NCBI GenBank assembly: GCA_001931905.2
Contig: MSJI02000179.1
Location: 1 to 62,451, forward strand
DNA: 62,451 bases
Origin: Cladosporium sp. IMV 00045
Taxonomy: Eukaryota > Ascomycota > Dothideomycetes > Cladosporiales > Cladosporiaceae
Direction of reading: 5' to 3'
The translations under genes and the position numbers were made by a program. Position 1 is the stretch's first letter, and every line of letters starts with the position of its first letter. The notes under the pieces are model-generated. The model was not told the origin of the DNA and did not search any database. It saw nothing but the letters and a program-made list of their open reading frames with translations. Below, piece after piece: positions 12,235 through 21,799 of the stretch.

Positions 12235-13871
12235 TCACAGCTCATCATGTTCGACATCTCCGCTCTGATCCATACCTGGGATTTTGAATCCTCCTTTTGC
12301 TGCTTTTTGGAAAACACCACTCGGGTCATACTTCCTCGCAACCTGCTTCAAAACCCTCACGCTGTCCTCGCCGTACGATGCAATTGGATCTTGAAAGCCG
12401 CCCGCATAGTTCAGATAGACGTAGTCCGAGGACGCTCCCACGCTTTTTGTGTAGCCTTTGACTTGCTCTACCCACTGTCTCGCGGTGTTGAGCATTACTT
12501 TGTCGTCACTCGAAGACCTCCAGCGTGGTGTAAGATGCATCAAGATGAGATCCTCTTTAGTGCGGTTCAGCCCTAAAACGTTGCCTCCGCGAGAGATGCT
12601 GTGCTCAGTGTAGAGATGTGTTATAGGCTCATACGCGAACAGCCACTCCATATCCTCCACATGGCGCACAGTCTTGTACAGGTCGACGGTCAGCTCATGG
12701 ACGTGAGACAGTGTGGTCCAATCATTGACGAACGTGACTGTGGCCATATAGTTTCTGTAACCGAACGGGAGACTTTTGCTTTCTTCGAGGAGATCAGCAA
12801 GACTAGTTTCGCTCATGTGATCCATAATCGAAACTTCGGTCTCGACACCTCCAACTGTGACAGGGACTGACGGGATACGAAGTTCTCTAATGTCATTTCC
12901 TGAAAAGACGGCCGAGTTCCAGATGCTGCCCTCGGAAGATGTACGAGAAGCGTTGAATGAGAAAGCGTTGCCATATGCCAAATTTGGAAATGCAAAATGT
13001 ATTTGAGTGAGTCCATGCAAAGCATTCAATGCGAATTCTGTGGTGTGCTCGTCAACAGGTAGCGGTATCTCGGCCGACCAGAGATGCGGTAAGGGAAACG
13101 TGTTGAAGTCGAAGCGCGTTACAATGCCGAAGTTGCTGCCGCCTCCCTTCAGTGCCATCCACAGGTCGGAATTCGAAGTCGCATTTGCATTGATCATGTC
13201 GCCAGAAGCAAGAACAACTTCGAAATTGACGACATTATCTGCAGCAAAACCAATCTTAGGCGCAAAGAAAGAGATACCACCTCCGAGAGTGAAACCTCCA
13301 ACGGCTGTGGTGGGGTCACGCCCGGATGGTATACCCAGACCTGTACCATTGAGTTCGTTCGCGGCTTCTTGCCATGTACTTCCTGTTTCGACTCTTAAGA
13401 TCTTGTGATCCGGCGAAAGGGTTATGCCATCGATCTCACTGAGATCGACCACGATGCCGTTGTCGATGTTGTTTGCACCAGGAACCGGCATGTGGCCGCC
13501 AGACTTGATCGCAAAAGGACATGCTGGCAAGTCAGAGGTTGCCTCAGCCGTCAAGATCTTGACAATCGTTGAGACTTGCGCGACATTGACGGGTCGCACA
13601 ATGCATTTCGGGGAGAGAATCGTAGTCGTTGACCAGTACTGGCTATTAACATGTTTGTAATCGGCGGTGTTTGGTCTGAGCACTCTGTGCGGAAGGGCTA
13701 TGGCGAGTTTCGAGCACTATGAGTGCCACTGGTCAGTTGTATCAAATATGAGTTGTCTGCTATACTCACACATCTTGTAGCGGCTTCACCAGAAGCATCC
13801 TCTGCAGATAAAATGTCTACAAAGGCAGCTCCGGTCAGCAGACCGCGTCTGAGCAAACACGGAATACGCAT
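12235..13871 (-). CDS. Secreted FAD-linked oxidoreductase (PCMH/BBE type)
   Basis: Berberine-bridge-enzyme-like flavoprotein oxidase. Two exons (13770-13871 and 12235-13716) join in phase and give about 527 residues, typical for the family. Exon 1 carries a short hydrophobic leader and then AATRC. Exon 2 continues CSKLAIALPHRV and YKHVNSQYWS, the usual N-terminal motif. The FAD-binding PCMH domain shows KSGGHMPVPGANN (the His is the usual covalent flavin site), GRDPTTAVGGFTLGGGIS and LKGGGSNFGIVT. The second covalent-attachment Cys of bicovalent members is absent from GRDPTTAVGG. The C-terminal BBE motif is YLNYAGGF followed by VARKYDPSGVFQ. Such enzymes oxidise carbohydrates or secondary metabolites; the substrate cannot be told. 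It sits between paralogues A and B. Confidence 0.88.
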
Positions 13872-14743
13872 TCCTGATTCCGACAGATCTTTTCGAAACG
13901 AATGCGATTTGCTTGTAGATGAGACTGGCGTAAGTCGGTACATTCACGCAGTCACCGCAAAATTTTACTCTTAGAAGCGTTCCTGCAAGGGATGAAAAGG
14001 AATGATGGGTGCTTTGCGAAGGCTTCTTAGGCACGATCTGCGAATCTGCGATACCATGAGATCCTTGGTGGGTTCTCTGAAGGTTGCATTCGCTCTCGAA
14101 TCTCCTACTTTCCGGTTCTTTGGCAACCAAGATAGCTCTGCGTGTTAGTGGCAAAGATCCACAGACCGTTCCACAGGCACTGCATGGCGGAATGCTGTCA
14201 GCTGGAGCGCAAGATCAAGAGGAAGCCTGGCTTTTCCGTCGCTCTTTCGCAGTCGCTTCCACAATGTAGATCCACTGATGCTGCGGAAGCTCCTTGAAGA
14301 TCCAAAACAAGTTTCCTCGCTTGGCACTGATCCTTCGTTCGTCCGTGGCAGGGACATGGTTGTCAACGAAGTCCAGCGAGGTGGTTTTGCAGCCGTGCCA
14401 AGCCCGTTTGTTCCGCCAGCCCAGTCACGCCGCTCTGCCACCATCTTCTTGCCATGCTTCCTTCACTAAAGTAAACTACAACGAGGATTTACAGTGCATG
14501 CAGATATGAGGGTCTCAGACGCCATTGGGGCTATGATCATGGATAGACTCTTGCATCCTGCGCCAAGTGCCATCCGTGTTAGCCTGTCCGCAAGGTGACA
14601 ATAAGGTATGAAGTGACGGCGTGGTAGCATGTACCAATATATGATAGGAGAGTATATATGCGCTTTTGATATCCTTTCTTTGCGTTCTCCCCTCATATAT
14701 CCTACCATTGGAGCCTTTTGAACCCCTGATCTGGACCTTCAGC
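13872..14743. other. Divergent intergenic region, oxidase / glycoprotein B
   Basis: About 870 nt separating the minus-strand oxidase from plus-strand paralogue B. A TATATAT element at 14653-14659 lies about 85 nt before the B start. Nothing else is supportable. Confidence 0.5.
14653..14659 (+). promoter_or_regulatory. Possible TATA element for glycoprotein B
   Basis: TATATAT is read directly, about 85 nt upstream of the chosen ATG at 14744. The spacing is plausible for a fungal promoter; function is inferred. Confidence 0.3.
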
Positions 14744-15897
14744 ATGAGACCTGCCATCTTCGTCGTGTTAACAACCCTTCTGACCGCGGTCTCGGCCGAT
14801 ATATGGGACTTGCATGGCCAGGTAGTTGTGGGCGTTGTTGCTGCCGCTCCTATTGGTAACTCAGACGAAGAGCAAAGCATACAGATCGCCTAATGCGACG
14901 AACTCCGTTCCATTCTCGATGGGAGACGACGAAGGCTGGACTTGGCGGTACGGCACTCGTTGACCATTATCCTCGATTATTACTTAGAGCTGATATGCAA
15001 CCCAAAGTGTGGATATTACTGAGATCATGACGCCCGACGGCGGCCCAGATCCAGATTCCAATATCATCGCCATAAGCCATGACTTGCAGTGGCCAAACGC
15101 ATCGAGCACTTTGAACGAGACAATGGAGAGTTTGCACAATGATGAAGATGAAGATGCCCGCTTGTGCGCTTCAATTCTCACGAGTCCAATCTCTCCCAAT
15201 GTCACGAATCAATACCAGGATAGCGACGACAGCAGTTGCCTGGGCGTGCTCGGGCAGGAGTGTCTTGATTCGATACTGCTTAGCGCCCGCAGTGGAAGAT
15301 CTGCCACCTCCTGTCCCACTATCAACTCCAGAGATGAGGCCTGCTCAGACATATTTGATGGACCCAAGCCCAGCATCGCAACGGGTAAATGCTTCCAGAT
15401 TCCTGGTCGTTGATTTATGACGACTCGGCAGACAAGCTGAGACGTTGATCATCATAGCTATCTCTGGGGGAGCTAATGCATCTCTCTTCACTGGCCACAG
15501 CGCTTTTGCTACCAATACCACCGGTCTTGTCTTCCTGAACAATGGCGACGGCTTTTATCTCCGGCAATCTGCGCCATTCGAGCGTGGAGACAACGAAGAC
15601 TTCTTGCAACAAGCCAGGAGCATGCTGCACATGGCCGTGTTTACTGGCCCAGAAGGGATCCAAGAGGCAGTGTGCACGCGCATCGATCCTAGCATCGACG
15701 AGGAGGAAGTGTCACCAATATCAGCGGACGATGATAACCAAAGCGATAATGAGCAGAACGACAATGAGAGTGCGGCTGTCGCAAATATGCCTACTAGGCT
15801 GTGGCTGGGTGGGATTATGTTCTCGTTGCGACGGTATTCACATCTTTGTGAGGGTCTGATCATTACAGGCAAACAAAGTCCGTTAAGGTCAAAATGA
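14744..15897 (+). CDS. Secreted glycoprotein B, paralogue of A (unknown family)
   Basis: Paralogue of the minus-strand gene at 10350-11540. The proposed exons 14744-14821, 14865-14947, 15008-15384 and 15458-15897 give about 325 residues. Signal peptide: MRPAIFVVLTTLLTAVSA. Shared blocks with A are SPNATNSVPF, VDITE, HDLQWPNASSTLNET, LTSPISPNVTNQYQD, GVLGQECLDSIL, CTRIDPSIDEEEVSPI and an Asp/Asn/Glu-rich tail followed by ESAAV. The last two introns match A in position and phase (CG|T and G|CT). The first, 43-nt intron is needed to restore frame and is the weakest part; a frameshift there is the alternative. Unlike A, the C-terminus continues with basic residues (FSLRRYSHLCEG) instead of a GPI hydrophobic tail, so B may be released, differently spliced or beginning to decay. 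Confidence 0.6.
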
Positions 15898-16864
15898 TGA
15901 GACGAAGTCATATTTGCACACACATTCCACGTGACTCCTTGCAAGCACATCCTGTCGGCTATTTTGCCTTAGGTAAATCCAACCGGCACACATAAGAAAA
16001 AGTCTATCCATGTATTTCCGACAATACAAACACGAACCGCAATTGCAAGACAGATTGTGGCACTGGCATTGAGGAAGCCTATGAGGCTTTGTTGGAACAC
16101 AAGTGTTTCCTGATGACAGTCATCACCTTGACATATCACATGCCACGGGAGGAGTGCTTGATGGGGAAGAAATGATATTTTCGGTGAGTGCTGGTGTTCT
16201 CGAAAAGACTTTGGATTGAACTTCGCCGCTGGTTTCAAATTCACAACCTAATCATGTGGCTGTACGATCTTCCTAGAAGACATCGAAAGTCTGAAGTGAA
16301 GACACTTCCAAAGTGTACAAGCGCCGTCACACGAGGCTCACGTACATGTATGCAGTGCTCCCGTCATCTCGGTTGTTGCGACAACCCCTGTTCACACGCC
16401 AAACCCTACGGAAACCGCACGCATACAAATGTTAGAAACTGTATCTCAACCTCATCCTGCAGCGTTATCGCGCACAGCACAATCCAATTGTACTCTATCT
16501 TCATTTACTCAAAAAGGACAGTACATCTGGACGAGTATACGAACTGACAAATTCATAACATGTAAAGTTTTCATGTCACGAAGTCTTCATGCGAGGCTAC
16601 CTCCTATGGACGGATGTGGCGTGACCTGGCGGCTATGGTCATGTCGGCAACTCTAACAATGTCTCCACCCTCATTCTTCGAAAAATGCGATGTACAAATA
16701 TCCAGGCAGATTCCCGTTGACTGTGTAATCAGTCTCTCTTTGATTCAGACGCACTCTCCTTCCTTTCATTTCCTTCACAGTCCACAGCGTCTGGCACGCC
16801 CGTCCGGTCATTACATTTCCTTTTCTTTCATCAGGGCAGTGCACTGCTGTTTCTCTTCATCATC
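15898..16864. other. Intergenic, upstream of DUF1996 gene
   Basis: About 970 nt. The last 150 nt are pyrimidine-rich, as in fungal 5' UTRs. No gene seen. Confidence 0.5.
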
Positions 16865-17905
16865 ATGGCTCCTTACTCTCTTGGATCACTTATTGTTCTC
16901 ACTTTCGCCACTTTCTCGCTGACGTCTGCCTCTAACGTTTGGACTATCAATTGCGCACCCCTTACCCAACAACGATCCGACCCCATCGTTTCACCGGGTC
17001 AAGTGTCAGGCCATGTCCACGCCGTTGTTGGCTCTACGGCCTTCTCTCGATTAATGACATTCGATTCTTCTGCTGCATCTGGCGCTCAAACCACCTGCGA
17101 CAAAGCAACGGACCACAGCAGCTACTGGTCTCCTTCAGCTTATCGCATCAGATCAGATGGCAAATTCGACCTCCTACCCTTCCTCGGCATGACCGCTTAC
17201 TACACCAACTACACCTGTTCCCACGACGCGTCCGCTCCAGGCTACTGCACCGGCGTGCGCGACGCCATCGCCCCGCCCAAAGGCCTTCGCATCGTGGCCG
17301 GCGACTCTAAACGTCGAACCTTCGATCCCACCGACCTTCGACAAGCAGCCATCCTGATGCAAGGCGGCGGCGGCGAAGTCTACGGAACCCCGTCGACTCT
17401 CGACGGCAAACGCCTTGCTGGCCACGTCCGCTTCCCCAGCTGCTGGAATGGCGTTGACCTCGATTCCGACGACCACTACTCGCACATGTCCTACCCGGAC
17501 CCGGACCTCCACGGCGACACGCAGGGAGGCATGTGTCCCTCCTCGCACCCTGTAGCAATCATCAACATCGGCGCTGAATTCGGTTTCGGACTCGACGGGA
17601 TCACCGACGGTACCAACTTCGTTTTCTCCAATGGCGACACGACTGGCTACGGTTTCCATGCGGACTTCTTCGCTGGCTGGAAAGACGAAGAAGCGCTGGA
17701 GAACAGTTTCGCCAACTGCTTCGACAACAACAATTGTCCGTGGAGAGCTTTCGGTAGCCCGACCGGTGAGGATCCTGACCCGACCAAGTTGCAGCCGGAG
17801 ACCGCTGCGCCGGCGGAGAATATCGGACTCGATGGCTCTCTTGATAAGCTGCCTGGTGATAATCCTGTTTACAAGGCGTCGAGAGTCATGCCGAGGAGGG
17901 TCTAG
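16865..17905 (+). CDS. Secreted DUF1996-domain protein
   Basis: Single exon of 346 residues. After a signal peptide (ending near SLTSAS) the whole protein is a DUF1996 domain. It starts NVWTINCAPLTQQRSDPIVSPG and contains GHVHAVVGSTAF, TTCDKATDHSSYWSPSAY, RFPSCWNGVDLDSDDHYSHM, GGMCPSSHPVAIINI and GYGFHADFFAGW, with the cysteines and histidines characteristic of this fungal extracellular family. The biochemical role of the domain is unknown; it often accompanies WSC or carbohydrate-binding modules, none of which is present here. It is a complete gene with no intron, convergent with the large hypothetical gene downstream. It closes a run of four genes whose products are all predicted to be exported. 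Confidence 0.9.
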   Translation: MAPYSLGSLIVLTFATFSLTSASNVWTINCAPLTQQRSDPIVSPGQVSGHVHAVVGSTAFSRLMTFDSSAASGAQTTCDKATDHSSYWSPSAYRIRSDGKFDLLPFLGMTAYYTNYTCSHDASAPGYCTGVRDAIAPPKGLRIVAGDSKRRTFDPTDLRQAAILMQGGGGEVYGTPSTLDGKRLAGHVRFPSCWNGVDLDSDDHYSHMSYPDPDLHGDTQGGMCPSSHPVAIINIGAEFGFGLDGITDGTNFVFSNGDTTGYGFHADFFAGWKDEEALENSFANCFDNNNCPWRAFGSPTGEDPDPTKLQPETAAPAENIGLDGSLDKLPGDNPVYKASRVMPRRV

Positions 17906-18361
17906 AATTCGAAACCTCTCTGCCACATGCATTTTCTATTTGCCATTTTTTTCCCCCATCAAGTTGGATTTCACCGATTATACGATGTATGATTCTTGCC
18001 TTTGCGATGCTTGAATGTGAATATGAACACGGAGCTTTGGATTACATCTTTTCGTTTTGCAACTCCCGTTCTTATAAAAAGTCCCTATGATTTGAGATAT
18101 ATTCTTTCGTTTTACTCGAGTAGAAACAATTCAAACAATGGAGCCATGAATTCACGCTTCTTCAGTGATGTGAGTGAAACCATTACGTGTACAGTGATCC
18201 TAGGTTCTACAAAATATTACAGACGGCTGTGTCCCGCAGGAGATAAGAGTCAACGCGATCCCCTCGGTCTCCCAGCGCGCATTACATCCTCCTCCACCCC
18301 TCCAAGGTAAACATTAAGCGCCAGCCAGAACGGTCTGACATTCGGAGAGCGAACATGCCGA
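17906..18361. other. Convergent 3' flanks
   Basis: 456 nt between convergent genes. Nothing beyond 3' UTR sequence is expected or seen. Confidence 0.5.
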
Positions 18362-20911
18362 TCAACACTCGTCCTCAACAGCCCAATCCCACCACTCATC
18401 ATCGTCTTCCATGCCCCATCTCCAGCTGCTTTCGAGAGCCTTCGCGAACCCACAACCGATCCCTTCGTTTCCATACGTCGCCAACCCGGCTTCCCAAGCA
18501 GAGCTCGGGCGTCGCGGTACTCTATCGAGCCACGATGATCTGGTCCCAGAAGATGCGGGCGATACGACAGTGGGAGAAGCAACGGCCACGTACTCGTCGG
18601 AGTTGACTTGAGAAGACGTGTCGGTTGACGTGATGATGATCGTCGGGGTTGGAGCTCTTGAGCGTTGACGATGCAGGATCGGGGAGGACGGCAGGTAGGC
18701 GGCCGATGGTGATGTTGGGCAGTCTTGCGTGGCTCCCGACGAGAAGAAAAGCCAGCCGCCGTCTTCCGTTGCCTCAGAACCCTTGCTCTCGAGCCTCATG
18801 TGAGTCTCAAGTGGGTCGATCGGACTCGGCAGCTCCAATGTCTCGAGATCGCAATCTGGTTCAGACTCGCTTGGGTTGATGACCAGGGAAAGCGAAAAGC
18901 CATCGTGGTCTTCGCCGTCATCACCGTCATCTGCTGTAAGAGCCTTTGAAACTGGGCTTGCATTCTCAACTTCCTCTGCAGTGATGAAATACGGCTCGTC
19001 AGTGCAACGCCCACACCAACACTGTTTTGCGTGCCCAAGCTTCAAGAAGTCGGCAATGTTGATCGAGCTGTGATCGAGAGCATTGTGCGTTTTCGAAGTT
19101 TCCTGCCCCTTGAGAGGCGGCGATTGGAGGAAGAGGGCCTGTTCGCTTCGGAAGTGTGCGTCGGAGTCCAGATGCTCGCTTTCGGCGACGCAATCGATTG
19201 GCAATATAGCAGCGATGTCACTGACTGATTGTGTAGGCGGCGTGGTTGGTGGCGTGGCAGGTAAGGACGGCGGGAGGGGTACGCCGGCCGCAAGTTCCAA
19301 TGCAACGTGACCAGAGATGTCATGGTCAACGACGAGCTCGTCCATGCTAGGATCATAGTGCTCCGAAAGACGCACGACGGGTAGCCCGATGCCTGAGTCC
19401 GACAAGAAGTGCGATTCCTCGTGACGAAAGGGTGCCACTGCACTCTCTGCTTCGTTGGAGTAACCTGTCAGGGAGTTTGCATGCACATACGGCACGGCAA
19501 TTTCTTGACCTTCAAGCTCGTACGGCGGCAGGCAGTCGTTGTCGTCCAAGTGAAATTGGGCAAAGTGAAAGTAAGTGGCGTCGATTGGACTCGAACGACA
19601 GTCAGAGTTGACGGGAGAGGACTGGATTGGCGGAGTAGCTGATGAAATGCGCCACACATTGGCTGCAGCCATTTCATCGATGAATTCTTCGATCGGTTCA
19701 ATCTCAGAGGCCCGAGAAACTTGTTTGTGCTCGGGTGTCGGTGACAGCGGCGTAGCATGGGCCGGTCCATGTTGGTCTTGGGCCGCTGTCGTCCCAGGTA
19801 GCGTTTCGAGCGAAATGGCACCACTGTCCGATGCGTGCAATCTACAGCCGAGTGGAGGCGGAAGCTTCACTCTTGCTTTGCCGTCCACCACAGCCTCATC
19901 CTCGTCGGTTGATTGCGTGTTCTTCAAAGGAAAGAATCTTGACTGCTCGCGTCCGAAGCCTACCCCGATAGGTCGCCATACTTGCATATCCCTACAGGTC
20001 TCACCCTTCGCTTCTGACTTCTGGACACCAGCTTGATCGTCCGCAATTTCAGGTAAAGCGGAGAGGTCAAAGAAAGTCGGTAAACAGTCTCGCCAGACGT
20101 CACCGAGTGTCAGAGATGGTATTTTGGGACACCACCTCGGAAGAGTGCGAAATGGGATCGGGGTTTGTACAGGCGGCGGATTCGACGTTGAAGGGAGAAT
20201 ATGAGGCAAAGCCGAGAGATCGAAGTTGGTGAAGTGGGGCATCGGAAGCTCTGGAGACGTCGTACCAAGGTAAGAGGGTGGATGCGATGGTTCTCCGGCA
20301 AGTGGAGGAGCAGTAGCGAGAATGGACCTGGGTGCGGCAATAGCAAGAGGCGGGCGTCCCTGGGGAGGTGGAGGCGGATGAATGTTCGCTTTCGTCAATG
20401 TCTCATCGACGGCTTGACTGAGTTGTTGATCTAGCAGTTGAGCAGCTAGTTTGCGTCTGTTTCTACGCATATCGCGCCGCTTCTTAGCTTCTTTGGTGCC
20501 ACGGCTATTTCGCGTCCGCCGAGAGTTTGTTGCAGGGAAATCACGAAGATAGGTTGAAGGCTTAGCGGAAGGTGGTGGCGTTGCGAGGACAGAGAACCGA
20601 TTGCCTGGCGCATGGCTGTTAGAGAGTTGACGATAGATACAGGAGCTTTTGGCTTACTGAAGGGCTGGGACGGGTGACAGATGCTCAGGTCCAGCATCTG
20701 GGTTGAGCAGCCCGAAAGGACAAAACCAGAGCGCGCATCCGAGGTCGAAGGGCCAGCCTCCGATTGCTGACTGTGATGCCGACGTCTTAGGGGTTGCTGC
20801 GGCGAAAACAGCTCGTTGCGGTGTCGAAGCATTGCGTTGGATGGAGTTGACGGTCTTCGCGAAATAGGTAGAGTATATGATACGGTCAAGGAACGGGCAA
20901 ACAGGGGCTCG
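18362..20911 (-). CDS. Large hypothetical protein, 5' end unresolved
   Basis: No family recognised. The main exon 18362-20615 joins in phase (CA|C) to an upstream exon 20658-20911 through a 42-nt intron with GTAAGC donor and CTAACAG acceptor, giving at least 835 residues. The upstream exon is open from an in-frame stop at 20912-20914 and has no ATG, so a further 5' exon must exist; a start at 21069 with a weak acceptor is one possibility. Visible features are GGWPFDLGCALWFCPFGLLNPD, a strongly basic segment (NSRRTRNSRGTKEAKKRRDM, then RRNRRK), proline-rich linkers, acidic serine-rich stretches and a cysteine cluster AKQCWCGRCTDEPYF. The composition suggests a largely disordered nuclear or regulatory protein; that is a guess. 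Confidence 0.6.
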
Positions 20912-21799
20912 TCAGGAATGTGATGGTGAAGACGTATTCTCAGGATTGGGGGCATGAATGGAGAGGAGTGGGTGGTGGTAAGAAGATATTGCATGGTGCG
21001 TGTGCGGGAGAAGGTACGCATGAGTGTGGGAGATAGGGTCTTGAGAGGCAAGGACATCGGGAATGCCATAGATGGAGGGAAAGTGCTTAGATGGTAATGC
21101 GATAAAGTCGCCAGCTGTAGAAGGAGGTCATCTTCTTTGAGGACCCTAATTCAAGGTAAACGTACCTACCTAAGGTATGTGCTGCATCCAGACATGCCAG
21201 CTACCATCGTGCGAGGCAATCGTGATGGGTATGTCCACATTGTTGCGTTACGCCCGGCCCCTTTCCACTGGAAGAGGCGACACGTGACCTACGTTGTTGT
21301 TTGTGAATTTGCGCAAGTGGGCCAGATACCTATACTGATGGGGCTTCTTGACGCTTCTTTGATGCAGCACGCGAAGAGTGCGAAGAGTTTGCGTATCTAG
21401 ACCTCGCGGAAGTGAAGTGTAGACAAATGTCATTGGGAGGCTCGGGGCAGGATCTGGCACATGCCTGCTGAGCTAAAGCTTTTGTTCCCCACATTTGATT
21501 GATTCAGTGAGGTGAGGTCAGACTAAAGCACAAAGCAACGGAGGAACCTTAGGCTTAGAGAACGTTTCGGCCGTCCGCTTCTTGCGCAACATCCATCAAA
21601 CACAGTCAACTCACCAACATCTCAACACAACACCTTAATCGCACACCACGCAACTCAATATCATCGTTCCTTATACATCGCTGCCAACTGGCGCTCCAGG
21701 AGTCTTCACTTCTTCTTCTCTACATCCGCCGCCGCCTCAAGTCTCCTGGAGTCGCCGTTTGACAAATCTCATCAACCGCCATACTGTTCGATCACATCT
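20912..21799. other. Divergent promoter region
   Basis: About 890 nt shared by the minus-strand hypothetical gene and the plus-strand BTB gene. It probably contains the missing first exon of the hypothetical gene (20.9-21.1 kb). The stretch 21600-21800 is CA/CT-rich, like a fungal 5' leader. Confidence 0.45.
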
